Below, piece by piece: positions 54,318-64,000 of a DNA stretch of 64,000 nt (position 1 is the first letter of the stretch; each line of letters starts with the position of its first letter). The notes under the pieces are model-generated. The model worked only from the letters and a program-made list of their open reading frames with translations. It made no database searches and was not told the DNA's origin. This stretch comes from Cotesia glomerata (lineage: Eukaryota; Arthropoda; Insecta; Hymenoptera; Braconidae): contig NC_058165.1 of assembly GCF_020080835.1 (NCBI RefSeq), positions 10,981,813 through 11,045,812 on the forward strand, read 5' to 3'. A program made the translations under genes and the position numbers.

Positions 54318-54460
54318 TATATACAGCTGCACCGACACCATCGCGGGAATAGTCAGGAAAGCTTCCTAGGACCTCAAAACGTCGAGATCTGATGAAAACT
54401 CGATTTTCGAAAAACGGGGTAAAAACAATAACTTTCCGATTTTTGAAAATTTTCAATTTT
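53373..54460 (-). repeat. (TG)n-core dispersed repeat, copy 8 (reverse orientation)
   Basis: Begins TCTGGAAAACGGTTGACCCT and ends at the mirrored CGGGG(T)AAAA/AACTTTCCGA terminus. The (CA)n core is at 54263-54313, and GAGCTC palindromes lie at 53465-53635. Facing copy 7, it forms an inverted pair about 430 bp apart. Confidence 0.9.
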
Positions 54461-54465
54461 AAATA

Positions 54466-54870
54466 ATAATTCGCTTGTATATTTAGCTAACTTGAAACAT
54501 AAAAACAGCCCCCTTCAGTATCGGATATAGCCACTCGTGGCGCTGACGGTAAATAAGTTTTCCCCCACCATGGCTTCGCACTGAGTGAATAACTAACTGT
54601 TCTAAATAATTAAATAGATATACCTGTTTTTGAATTGTTTTCAACTTCTAACTAAAAAAATGGTTACAAGACAGTTAAACCGTAGACAATTGATCCGTGA
54701 CGATTCGAACGACAACATTTTTTATCAGAGGGTGAGAATAATTTATTAATTATCAATAATGTATGGCAATCATTTCTGTTACATACTTAAATAAGAAATT
54801 TTGTCATTTAGTAGCGAATAAGACTCAGCAGATTAATTGTATGTGGAACAGCGGCCGCGTTACCGACCCA
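54466..54870. other. Low-repeat stretch with a candidate first exon
   Basis: The least repetitive stretch of the 50-60 kb region. A short upstream frame (ACCATGGCTTCGCACTGA near 54577) precedes the ATG at 54660. Some GC-richer sequence (54505-54580) could be a promoter or 5' UTR. Confidence 0.3.
54660..54731 (+). CDS. Candidate first coding exon of an unknown gene
   Basis: The ATG at 54660 opens 24 codons (MVTRQLNRRQLIRDDSNDNI...) in phase 0, ending at a consensus donor GTGAGA (54732). No upstream in-frame coding is seen, and no downstream exon could be identified. The peptide is basic then acidic and matches nothing I recognise. It may be the start of a host gene whose other exons lie beyond the repeats, or chance. 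Confidence 0.3.
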
Positions 54871-54991
54871 CACTAAAAAAATATATATACGCATATATGC
54901 AGGCAAAAATACATATACGTCGCACATAAAATATATACGTCACATACTTTTTTTTTGCCCCCGTATATGCGGCATATATTTTTTTTCAGTA
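54871..54991. mobile_element. Short palindromic MITE-like element
   Basis: CACTAAAAAAATATATATAC is mirrored by ATATATTTTTTTTCAGTA at the right, and each arm contains a GCATATATGC/GTATATGCGGC-type block. About 120 bp, non-coding. Confidence 0.55.
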
Positions 54992-55625
54992 CGGGAAAAA
55001 AAACAAAATTGTTAAGCTTCAGAACGTTATAGATTTAAAACTGAGATTTTTTAATTAATTTGAATTTTTAACTTATCTTCAAGTTTTGAACTCATGTTGA
55101 AATTTTTCTTACTAATTTTCGTTTGGGATTTGAATGTGTATGTACACTGAAAATAAATTTAACTTGAGTCAAGATGAAAAATTCTTAAATCAAGTAACAT
55201 TTACTTAAACCAAGAAAAATTTCTTAGTTTAAAAATTTTTCTACTCAAATCGAAAAGATGAAGTTCTTAAAAATTATTTACTTTTCATTCAAGTAATTTT
55301 TTTTCTGCGTAAGAACAGACTCAATGATTGATTATTGATTTTAAGCCTTCAACAGGTAAAAAAGTGTAAAAATCAATTAAAAATAACTTAGAATTTAAAA
55401 ATGCGTGATCAAAAATAGTGTCCATAATGATTAAGTACGGAAAAAAAAATTTTTTTAGGACATTTGACAAAAAAAAAAATAATTTTGGAAACTTCACGAC
55501 CGGACTGCATTTAAAAATTGTTAAAAAGATATTAGTTTGAGATAAAAAATTATCATAAAAAAATCAAAAAATATGCACTGACTTTGAAAAAAATAAAAAA
55601 TCCAAGTTCAAAACTCAAACAACAC
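54992..55625. other. AT-rich spacer, no gene seen
   Basis: Contains a diffuse MITE-like stretch with AACTTGAGTCAAG (55158) and CTTAAATCAAG motifs, related by look to 17,569-17,712. Confidence 0.35.
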
Positions 55626-55627
55626 AT

Positions 55628-55704
55628 TTGTAAGCACCCAACTACTAACCACACTCAATGCTGTTTAACTTTGGTGATATCCGTGCGCCTTGAAGTTTCC
55701 GTCT
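55628..55704 (-). repeat. 5S rRNA-like segment, second copy
   Basis: On the minus strand, CGCACGGATATCACCAAAGT, TAAACAGCATTGAGTGTGGT, TAGTAGTTGGGTGCTTAC. It aligns with 31104-31170 and with the same part of 5S rRNA. The part after the GGTGCTTAC boundary is not shared. Confidence 0.75.
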
Positions 55705-57195
55705 GCTGTGCTGCTATCTTATGTGACAACAATTCTATGAAGTACACAACGTATCAAATAAGTTTATCCTAATTACAATATGATAATTGATTTTATAATA
55801 TATTTTGATAGTCCTAATTTATTTATTTAACTGAATCTCATTATAACATCACATTTATTTAAATAATAAAATAACTAATAATTTTTATATTAGGCTGAAT
55901 CAGACCAGACTGAAACATCCCATAGGAAATGTAACAAATTTTTTATTTCAAAATTATTTAAACGTAATGATAAAAATTTTCCACATTTTATGATGACCAA
56001 ACCAATTTCGTCAAAGAAAAAATTTTTATCACATCTCTTATGCAATTCTGATCAGATCTATACCCGGAAAAAAACGATCAGACCTGACGTTGCCTGTTCA
56101 TGGATAATCAGGCCTGAAATTAGACCTGCTCATGCCTGTTCATGTATGATCAGGCCTGAAATTAGACATGGTCATACCTGTCCATGCCTGGTCATGTCTG
56201 AAACGTTAAATACGCTCAGGCCTGATCATACCTGTTCATGCCTGTCTATGTCTGTTCATCCCTGTTCATATCTGAAGTGTTAAATACGCTCAGGCCTGAT
56301 CATACCTGTTCATGCCTGTCCATTAGGGTGTTTCAAAAAAAGACGAATTTTTTTTTTTCTTTTGGTGTCTAAAAATTGATAGTATAAAAACAAAAATTTT
56401 GGCGCCCATGTGAGCTCTTAATATCAATAGTAAGATTTGCCTGTATCCATTTCTTTATTTTCCATTTAAATAACACGGGAAAAATTTTTTTTAATTTTTT
56501 AATTTTTATTGTTTTGGAACGGTTCATCGTAACAACAATCTGAAAAATGATATTAGTAGGAAATTTTACGCTCTACAAAAAACGTTTGAAGACCAAAGTT
56601 CCTCAGATTAACGGCTTCAAAGATATCCGCGGTCAAAGATAACACTGATAAAAAATTTCAAATATTTTCCAATAAAATTACAAAAAAAATATCACATGCT
56701 ATATTTTTATTATTTTTTATGTTAAATTACTTTAATTCCGTTAACCTGAGACTGTAAACTTTTTTTTTTACTAATTAATTCAATACTTAACTCACGAAAT
56801 GCACTAATATATAAATATAAACGTTAAAAATGTCACATAAATGATTTTTTGGTCTTTCTTATAACAAATTTATTTTATATTTTATAAAATTTTTAAATTT
56901 TTGTAAGAGGAAAATGTAAAGTTCCTTATTACACAAACTCACCAAACACTCATCATTGCATATTATTCAAAATAATATGAAAATTCTGTAAATACGTTAA
57001 ATCAATTAAATCTACTATAAAACTTGATCAAATGTTTTTTATTTGAAAAATATCAACAGAGCTTTATTTAGCTCTGTCGGTACAGAGTATTATACTCATT
57101 TAATTTGAGTGTTGTAGCTAATAAGCTCTGTGTTGGTAAGCCTGGTTGTTCGGTACTAACTTCATTTAGTTGCTTTGCTCTCAACGCTCTCAACA

Positions 57196-58859
57196 GAAAT
57201 GGTGCGTGTGTATTAGTAGAAAAGGCTCTTAGTAGAAAACTGTTGTACTTGCCATGCCGACACCATATTTTTGAAATTGTTCTTCGAAGTGCATTTGAAG
57301 TATACTGGCCTGCTTCGTCTGGCCCAAACGTTCCAATTTATCAGAGATTTAAAAAGAAGTGGGATGAAATTGACCAATCAAACTTTACGGCTGGTATTTG
57401 TGACAAAAAAGTTTTGGAAGTAATAACACCAATCAAAGATGAGATTTTGAAATTCGTTAATAATCAAATAGAAGTAAAATTTTTTAATCCAGCGCTGAAG
57501 AATTATTAACTGATGTTAAAGTGGAAAAGAAAAAATGTATAAAGTTCAGTATAATTGAGGAGCTGATTTTCAAAAGGGTATCTTTTCATATTTTAAAATA
57601 CCAGTTTTCTGAACTTTTAAATACTAATTACTTTGAGAATTATGAACATTTATAAATGAAAATCGAATTGCAGCTTCATAATCGATTGCACTTTATAGCT
57701 AAATTAAAAAAAGTTCAATACAAATATTTATAATTGAAGATAACTAGTTTCTTGTCTCGATTAATCAAAAATCAAAAGATACCCTTTTGAAAATAAGCTC
57801 CTCAATTATCAATTTTACTCTGATTAATTAACTTGCCGTCGTGATTAAAAATATTGAAAATCAGTTTCACATGACTGTTATACTTTTAATCATCTTTAAC
57901 GATTAAAATTGCGTTTGTAAAATATTTTACAACTTTTACCTCACATCAGTTAATAATAATTAGTCTTCTCAACTTTGAAATTGCGATATAATCAATTTCA
58001 TTTTGACTTATAACTTTTTGTAGATGGATCATTGTCGAGACGATTACCGTGAACTTCTGGAATTATCATTAATATTTTTGGGTACTACTACCACAAATAT
58101 TACATTTAAGCATCCTGGAGCGGTCCATCATGCAAGGTGGATGGCTAAAGCAATATATAGTTTAAAAATTTTTTATTCAGAAATGAATTTCATCTTACTA
58201 AATCGGAAATAGATGGATTACGAGAACTTTGTTTATTTATCATAATATTCTATTTAAAAGCTTGGTTCACTGCGCCGTGTGCTATAACAGCACCTAATAA
58301 TGATTTAACTTTGATTAAAGAATTAATTTCATATGAAAAATTTAATAATAGTCTTTCACAGACATGCTCACAAAAATTAGCCGATCACTTGTGGTATTTA
58401 AACAACGAGCTATCTGTTTTATCTCTCTTTGATAAAAATGTTTCAGTTGGAACAAAAAAAAGAATAGTTCATGCTCTTAAAAACTGTAAAGCCAATGAAA
58501 CTACAACAAATCGCTTTATAATAGATAAGAAAAATTTAGAGTCATTATTAAATAAAGATCTTAGTCAATTTATGTCTATGAGATCGATTAATATATTTGA
58601 ATCGTTTGATTTGTCGTATGAGTTAATTGATGAGGATGTTACTTTGTGGCCTCAGAATCCGAATTTCTTAGAAAACTTGGAGTATTTCGGGAAACTTCAA
58701 GTTGTGAATGATGTAGCAGAACGCGGCGTGGCATTGATAGAGCAGTATAATCGATGCTTAACGAAAGATGAAGAACAGCTTCAATATTTGTTGCAAGTAG
58801 TGACAGAACATAGAAAACAATATCCTAATTGCAATAAAAGTAATTTTATAAAACTGTAA
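57196..58859 (+). pseudogene. Transposase-like pseudogene of element B (C-terminal part, one intron, frameshift)
   Basis: The exon after CTCAACAG (57195) reads NGACVLVEKALSRKLLYLPC, RHHIFEIVL and a SSGPNVPIYQRF block. It is spliced at GT 57474 to AG 58023 in phase 0, joining QIE to MDHCRDDYRELLEL. FLGTTTTN, then HPGAVHHARWMAKAIYSLK, the most conserved motif, follow. A one-base indel near 58175-58184 shifts the frame, and homology continues through LCLFII, WFTAP and DHLWYLNNELSVLSLFD to a stop at 58857-58859. I have seen this HHARWMAKAIY-type family in invertebrate transposons but cannot name a superfamily. The N-terminal part appears absent, so the copy is defective. Confidence 0.72.
57551..57809. 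mobile_element. MITE inside the element B intron
   Basis: ATAATTGAGGAGCTGATTTT is mirrored by a right end AAAATAAGCTCCTCAATTAT, with a shared CAAAAGGGTATCTTTT just inside (about 36 bp in all). 259 bp, non-coding, wholly between the inferred donor at 57474 and acceptor at 58023. Confidence 0.85.
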
Positions 58860-60111
58860 TATTTTCAAGTTGAAAAATTGTTGTAACAAGTTGTAAATAT
58901 AGTTTTTTGTTATAAAGAATTAATTGTTCAATTAAATTTCTTAATATTTAGTAAAAAAAAAATAAATTTGTTATAAAAGAGACCAAAAAATCATTTATAA
59001 GATATTTTTAACGTTTATATTTATATATTAGTGCATTTCGTGAGTTAAGTATTGAATTAATTAGTAAAAAAAAAGTTTACAGTCTCAGGTTAACGGAATT
59101 GAAGTAATTTAACATAAAAAATAATAAAAATATAGCATATGATATTTTTTTTGTAGTTTTATTGGAAAATATTATAAATTTTTTATTAGTGTTATCTTTG
59201 ACCGCGGATATCTTTGAAGCCGTTAATCTGAGGAACTTTGGTCTTTAGACGTTTTTTGTAGAGCGTAAAATTTCCTACAAATATCATTTTTCAGATTGTT
59301 GTTACGATGAACCGTTCCAAAGTAATAAAAATTAAAAATTAAAAAAAAATTTTTCCCGTGTTATTTAAATGGAAAATAAAGAAATGGATACAGGCAAATC
59401 TTACTATTGATATTAAGAGCTCACATGGGCGCCAAAATTTTTGTTTTTAGGTATACTATCAATTTTTAGACACCAAAACAAAAAAAAAAAATTCGTCTTT
59501 TTTTGAAACACCCTACTGTCCATGTCTATTTATGTCTGAAGCGTTAAATTTTCTCAGGTCCGATCATACCTGTCCAGGCCTGTTCATGCTAAGGACCAAA
59601 TATGCTAAGAAAAAATTTTTGAATATGTTCAGTGTATGTACATTAATTTCGATTAATAAATTTGTCAATTATCAATAAACGGTATATTTTATTATTCAAT
59701 AAATAAAAGTATTTTGATTATCATTAAAAACCTACCGTAGGGTAAATTTAATTAACTTTTCTAGGCATGGACAGGCTTGAGCATATTTAATGCTTCAAAC
59801 ATGAACAGGCCTGAGCGTATCTCACGCTTCAGACATGAACAGGCATGGACAAGCCTGATCAGACATGAGCGTATTTAACCCTTCAGACATGACAGGTATG
59901 AACAGGCCTGATCAGACCTGAGCGTATTTAACCCTTCAGACATGAACAGGTCTGATCAGACATGAACAGGTCTGTTCAGGTCTGAGCGTATTTGACGCTT
60001 CAGACATGAGCAAGGATGAAGAAGCATGGACAGGTCTAATTTCAGGCCTGATCATACATGAATAGACATGGTCAGGTCTAATCATTTTTTCCCGGGCAGG
60101 GAATATGTTGG

Positions 60112-60289
60112 TAGGGGAATCTGGGGCACGAAGGCCCCCCTCAAAAATTAGGTAAAAATCTTTTTTTTAATTTCCCTCAAGTTATGACCTCTATAATGTT
60201 CTTATGATATTTTGGGCCAATATGTGATATGTGGGGCATAATGGACCACTAGAAAAAATAATTATAACGAAAAAAAATTTTTAACTTCC
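60112..60289 (+). repeat. GGGGCACGA-GGCCCC MITE, left piece
   Basis: TAGGGGAATCTGGGGCACGA, AGGCCCCCCTCAAAAATTAG, then CAAGTTATGACCTCTATAAT and GTGGGGCATAATGGACCACT. The same order recurs at 61305-61455, and the inverted end is at 62415-62446. Interrupted by a (TG)n-core repeat. Confidence 0.75.
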
Positions 60290-60425
60290 CGCTAAGAAAA
60301 TCGAAGATTTTCAAAAATCGGGAAGTTATTGTTTTCACCCCGTTTTGCAAAAATCGAGTTTTCATCAGATCTCAACATTTGAAGATCACAGGAAGCATCC
60401 CTGACTATCTCCGCGAGGTTGTCAC

Positions 60426-60497
<72 letters not shown>

Positions 60498-61190
60498 TAT
60501 GTCAACCGCTTATAACTTTTGAACGGCTTGACTGATTTCATCGCGGTTGGTGCCATTCGAAAAGGCTTGACCAAACTTAGATTTTGAATACTATTTGGAC
60601 CGATTCAGATCAATAGATTTTGAGAAATCTTCAAAAAACTGAAAAAAAAATTTTTTTCAAATGTGGTTTTTTTGGAATTACTTTTAAACGGCTTGATGGT
60701 TCAATTCCAAAAACTAATCAGCTCTTAACCTTAAAAAACCACGTCGATCGCCACCAGTCCGGTCAAAATCGGTTGATTCGTTCGAGAGATATCGTGAACG
60801 AAAGAAAACCGAAAAAAGTGTTTTTTCGGAATAACTCCGAAATTCCTAGCGCGATCAATTTAAAATTTAAGATTCTTCGTGAGGCTTAAAAAACTGCGTC
60901 GAATGCTGCCAACCGCGTGAAAATCGGTTTATTAATTCAAAAGTTATTGCTGTTTAAAAATTCAAAAAATAGTGTCTTATCAAATCTCTATCAGACTTTT
61001 GAGCTCGAAGAGCTCAAAAGCATAGAAAAGCAATCTCTTTGAGCTCGGAGAGCTCAAAATAACCCATAAATTGTATTTTTAAGCTCGAAGAGCTCAAAAA
61101 CGTCATTGGTGCAATTTTAAGCGCCTAAGTATGGAATTGGCGAGAAGTTGCAGGGATGGCCTTCAGGGTCAACCGTTTTTCTAATTTTTT
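60290..61190 (+). repeat. (TG)n-core dispersed repeat, copy 9, complete
   Basis: AACTTCCCGCTAAGAAAATC start, CATCAGATCTC block, (TG)n at 60427-60493, CAACCGCTTATAACTTTTGA, modules, GAGCTCGAAGAGCTC palindromes at 61001-61097, and the terminal GAAGTTGCAGGGATGGCCTT with CAACCGTTTTTCTAATTTTT. Confidence 0.92.
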
Positions 61191-61299
61191 TTTTTTAAAT
61201 TGTGATAAACTGAAATTTTAAATTTTAAATTTGTGGTAAAATGAATCAGAAAAAATTTAATTGAACTGAAAAATTTTACAAAAAATTGAATCATACAGG

Positions 61300-62446
61300 G
61301 AAGAGTGGTACACGACAGTCCCTGGCATAACGGCCCCTCTCATAAATTAGGTAAAAATTTTTTTTTCCATTTTCCGTCAAGTTATGATCTTTATGATGTT
61401 TTTATGATATTTCGGGCCAATCTGTGATACGTGGGGCATAATGGATCACTCAAAAAAAAACGACAAATTTAAAGAATCCATTATTTTTGGCCTTTTCAGG
61501 TCAATGAATCAGAATGAATTTAATTAAACTGAAAAATTTAATGAAAAGTTGAATTATATAGCTTATAGAAAATTGAAAACACAGTTTTTTGGAATTAAAA
61601 CAGTAATAATTATATTATCAATTATTGATCACGTTATCCTCTGCACCAGACAGAAACCTAATCTCAAAATCAATGTAAACTAATGTAACCAATTCATTGC
61701 TAAATAACATCTACATATTTTCTTGTACGTAGGTTTAAAACCTCTGAGTGCAATAAAAGAAATTAATTATATTTTTAACTATTATCTATTTAAAACTAAT
61801 TTACAGCTTAAAAATGGAATTTATAATAATTTTTTAAGACATTAACAAAAATTAAACTTTGAAAAAAACATGAAATATAAATGTTCGATGATTGGGAAAT
61901 CACATCGAGATATTTTAATGAATATACGATTATTCGTAATGATCACAGACATATTCGTCAGAATTATTTTCGCCAATACCTGTGCAAGAATCATAAGACC
62001 ATTTATTACAACTTTTACATTGAATCCATGACTCTGAGAACTCTGAAGAAAGTCCATAGCAATAAAGACAATGGCAATCATCATTTTTATATTTTAAGTG
62101 TTTTTTTTTTTTATTTTTTGATTTTGATTTTGTTTTATTTTTTTTTTTTGTCTAATTGAGGTCTTTTTTTTTGCTTCATGTTGATTTTTTTTTCTGCGAG
62201 TTCTCGGCGATACTCAAGACTCGTAAGAATCGTGGTTTTTCCTCGACGCCGTTTTCTGGGAGGAGAATCTCTAGATTTTGATGGTAATAGCTTTACTTTA
62301 GTAAAAAAAAAATTTTTTTTTCGATTTTTTGCGAAATTTTGACTGATTTGTTCGAAATAGATGGAAAATAAATAAATTTGATGGTTAAAAGCCACAAAAA
62401 GAAAAAAATCGGCTTAAGGGGGCCGTCGTGCCCCAGTCTCTCCTAT
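61300..62446. mobile_element. GGGGCACGA-GGCCCC MITE-like element with inverted ends
   Basis: The left CAGGGAAGAGTGGTACACGA, ACGGCCCCTCTC is partly mirrored by GGGGGCCGTCGTGCCCCAGT at the right (62420-62439). It contains GTGGGGCATAATGGATCACT and about 900 bp of AT-rich DNA with no convincing frame. Alternatively the right end pairs with the left piece at 60112, with duplication in between. Confidence 0.5.
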
Positions 62447-62459
62447 CATTGGATTTTCA

Positions 62460-63555
62460 ATGAGAAGGCAGATAAGTGTACGCAACCGTGCAACTGGACT
62501 CTGGGAAATACCGACATCTAGCCGTGTGTTCATCCGCGACCGTGAGTCAAATATGCATTTTCTAATTGACACTGGTGCGGATATGTGTGTAATTCCGCGA
62601 AAATATTACAGTGGATCGTGCAAAAAGTCAGACTACGAACTTTCCAAGGCCAACGGTACGCCCATGTCTACATATGGTGTCGCGGCGCTTACATTTAACC
62701 TGGGTCTGAGGCGAGATTTCACGTGGAGGTTCCTGATCCGGATGTGTCGAAACCCATCATTGGTGCCGATTTCCTATCACACTACGGGCTGCTGATTGAC
62801 TTCAGGCACGGGAAGTTGTTGGATACGACCGCCAAGTTGTGACTGGAAGGAGATATTGTCCAATGCGAAGATCCAGAAATTAGGATTATTTCTGGTTCGT
62901 CTGAGTATCATAAACTGCTCGAAGAGTTCCCGTCGATCACACATCCAAGCGGAACTCCCAGAGAAGTGCGACATCAGACACAGCACTATATTGAGACGAC
63001 TCCAGGACCACCGGTGGCGTTGAAGCCAAGAATATTAGCCCTCGACAAGCTCAAAGCAGCCAAAAAGGAGTTTAAAGCCATGCTGTGCCTGGGACTCTCA
63101 CGACCATTGAAGAGTCCTTGGACTGCACCAATGCACATGGTTTCCGAGAAGGGCGACGAGTGGCGTCCATGTGGGGATTACAGAGGTATCAACACCCGAA
63201 CCAAGGCGGACAAGTATGCGGTTCGACATATCCACGATTTTTCATATATTTAATCATATCCAATAGCACCAGAGGATATTCAAAAGATAGCCATCACAAC
63301 ACCGTTCGGCCTATACGAGTTTCCATTCGTGAGTTTTGGGCTTCGGAACGCAGCGTAAACGTTCCAGCGCTTTATGGATGAAGTACTTCGTGGGTTGGAT
63401 TTTTGCTACGCCTACATCGTCGACATCCTGATCGCCTCGACATCACCTGAAGAGCACACGAGATATCTTAGAATACTCTTCGAGAGGCTCGAGAAATATT
63501 GCGTCGTCATTAACCCCAGCAAATGCGTTTTTGGAGTGATACAAGATACGATGTA
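62460..63555 (+). pseudogene. Gypsy-type pol fragment: protease and part of RT (multiple frameshifts)
   Basis: The protease has FLIDTGADMCVIP near residues 34-46 from 62460, and IIGADFLSHYGLL after a frameshift near 62735. A linker leads to RT: HYIETTPGPPV, SPWTAPMHMVSEKGDEWRPCGDYRGIN. The FSKIDL-type first catalytic block is missing (a deletion near 63235-63265). ITTPFGLYEFPFVSFGL, then a TAA, then FMDEVLRGL and AYIVDILIAST follow, where the YxDD box reads YIVD, losing an essential Asp. The sequence stops near 63540, where Helitron-like DNA begins. Clearly dead. Confidence 0.88.
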
Positions 63556-63665
63556 ATTTCTTAATTATTGACATTTGCTATGATATAAGCTCATTTCGAT
63601 GTTACACTCATCGAGACCTTTCATTCGAGTACCTACGGAGACTTTTCATTTTATATTTGTTTGTG
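63541..63665 (+). mobile_element. Helitron internal fragment
   Basis: ACAAGATACGATGTAATTTC, TTAATTATTG, then AAGCTCATTTCGATGTTACA, CTCATCGAGACCTTTCATTC match 15228-15320 of the Helitron at 14.7-15.6 kb. Ends were not identified. Confidence 0.65.
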
Positions 63666-64000
63666 AAGTATATGAAATAGAACAGAATAAAAACTGGAAA
63701 AAATCGAAAACATATTTAATTTCCAAAAAAAATTTTTTTCGATCAGTAAAAAAAATTTTGTTTAATAATCCGAATTCAAGAAAAAAAATTAAATTAGAAA
63801 AAAAGAATTTTTGAAAAAATTTGAATTTCAAAAAAAAATTTTATTTGGTTTGTATTGTAACGGGTAAAATTAGGTGAAAAGGGGTTTAGCCCCTTTTATT
63901 ACGTAATAGCTTAAATTAAACCCGAATCCAGTTTCTAGGATCCGAAAATCCTTGAGTGGACCACTACTAAACAATATCGATAAATCCCCGGTATTTAGAG
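63666..64000. other. AT-rich DNA with a possible LTR start near 63856
   Basis: TGTAACGGGTAAAATTAGG at 63856 looks like a Gypsy-type LTR start and is followed by a hairpin (AAAAGGGG/CCCCTTTT, 63879-63899). The window ends before a partner or coding region can be seen. Confidence 0.3.

Larger units (their letters stand above)
56324..59515. mobile_element. Element B: 3.2-kb DNA transposon with ~551-bp inverted repeats and 8-bp target duplication
   Basis: TAGGGTGTTTCAAAAAAAGA at the left is mirrored by CTTTTTTTGAAACACCCTA at the right, and the arms match for about 551 bp (56324-56874 and 58965-59515). CTGTCCAT flanks both ends (56316-56323, 59516-59523). The flank is itself repetitive, so the duplication is strong but not absolute evidence. 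Inside is a broken transposase-like gene with a MITE in an intron. An 8-bp duplication is found in hAT, P, Merlin and Zisupton groups; I cannot assign it. Confidence 0.88.
55705..60105. mobile_element. Decamer-repeat element, copy 2 (inverted), interrupted by element B
   Basis: The reverse complement of the 29.9-31.2 kb element: 5S-like side first, then the nonrepetitive part (55900-56055), decamers 56080-56323, element B, decamers 59516-59600, AT core 59610-59755, decamers 59765-60085, and CTAATCATTTTTTCCCGGG at 60105. The side beyond the 5S-like segment is lost. Confidence 0.7.

Noticed and set aside
61842..62395. Frames of 80-92 aa on both strands
   Set aside because: AT-rich, with homopolymer-driven ends, and no recognisable domain or splice signals.

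Overview
The window looks like a gene-poor, AT-rich stretch of an insect nuclear genome. The evidence is a Copia-type pol, three copies of an R1-clade non-LTR retrotransposon, Jockey/CR1-like fragments, Helitron ends, spliceosomal introns, long (TG)n tracts and pol III-type SINEs. A hymenopteran (parasitoid-wasp-like) source fits my impression of these families, but this is inference; nothing here fixes the species. There are no bacterial features, no complete tRNA gene and no CRISPR array.

Layout. 1-5972: 3' half of a Copia element whose presumed 3' LTR is split by a 3.0-kb DNA transposon (element A) with ~591-bp inverted termini and a broken transposase. 6.3-7.8 kb: Helitron-type 5' ends, minisatellites and a palindromic MITE. 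7.8-10.3 kb: the only good host-gene candidate, a spliced BEN-domain gene carrying a repeat in an intron. 10.3-12.9 kb: noncoding DNA with four hairpins sharing a GGAAACCGTA-type loop. 12.9-26.5 kb: two inverted arms about 13 kb apart; between them a CACTG MITE containing a Helitron, anonymous AT-rich DNA and R1-like copy 1 (intact ORF2, 5' truncated). 26.5-31.5 kb: hairpin, 113-bp tandem repeat, tRNA-like segment, and an element built of 10-bp repeats that carries a 5S rRNA-like segment. 31.6-34.6 kb: non-LTR fragment and two MITEs. 34.6-38.6 kb: degenerate R1-like copy 2. 39.6-42.6 kb: a non-LTR ORF1/endonuclease fragment split by a TA-flanked MITE and by a SINE with a 10-bp target duplication. 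43-44.2 kb: another RT remnant. 44.9-50.0 kb: nearly full-length R1-like copy 3 with intact ORF1. 50-54.5 kb: several copies of the (TG)n-core repeat. 54.5-60.1 kb: second 10-bp-repeat element, inverted, interrupted by a 3.2-kb transposon (element B) with ~551-bp termini and an 8-bp target duplication. 60.1-64 kb: GGGGCACGACGGCCCC MITEs, a Gypsy pol fragment, a Helitron piece and a possible LTR start.

How the parts relate. The most coherent system is an apparent target-carrier relationship. A dispersed repeat (at least nine copies here) has a (TG)n tract in its middle, and the junctions of all three R1-like elements lie at TG/CA tracts. At the 5' junctions of all three, the sequence beyond the tract is the right half of that repeat. 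The R1-like ORF1 and ORF2 overlap as ATGA in every copy. A second theme is palindromic elements with CCCGGGAAAAAATGA ends and ten-base internal periodicity, some containing pol III-type sequences.
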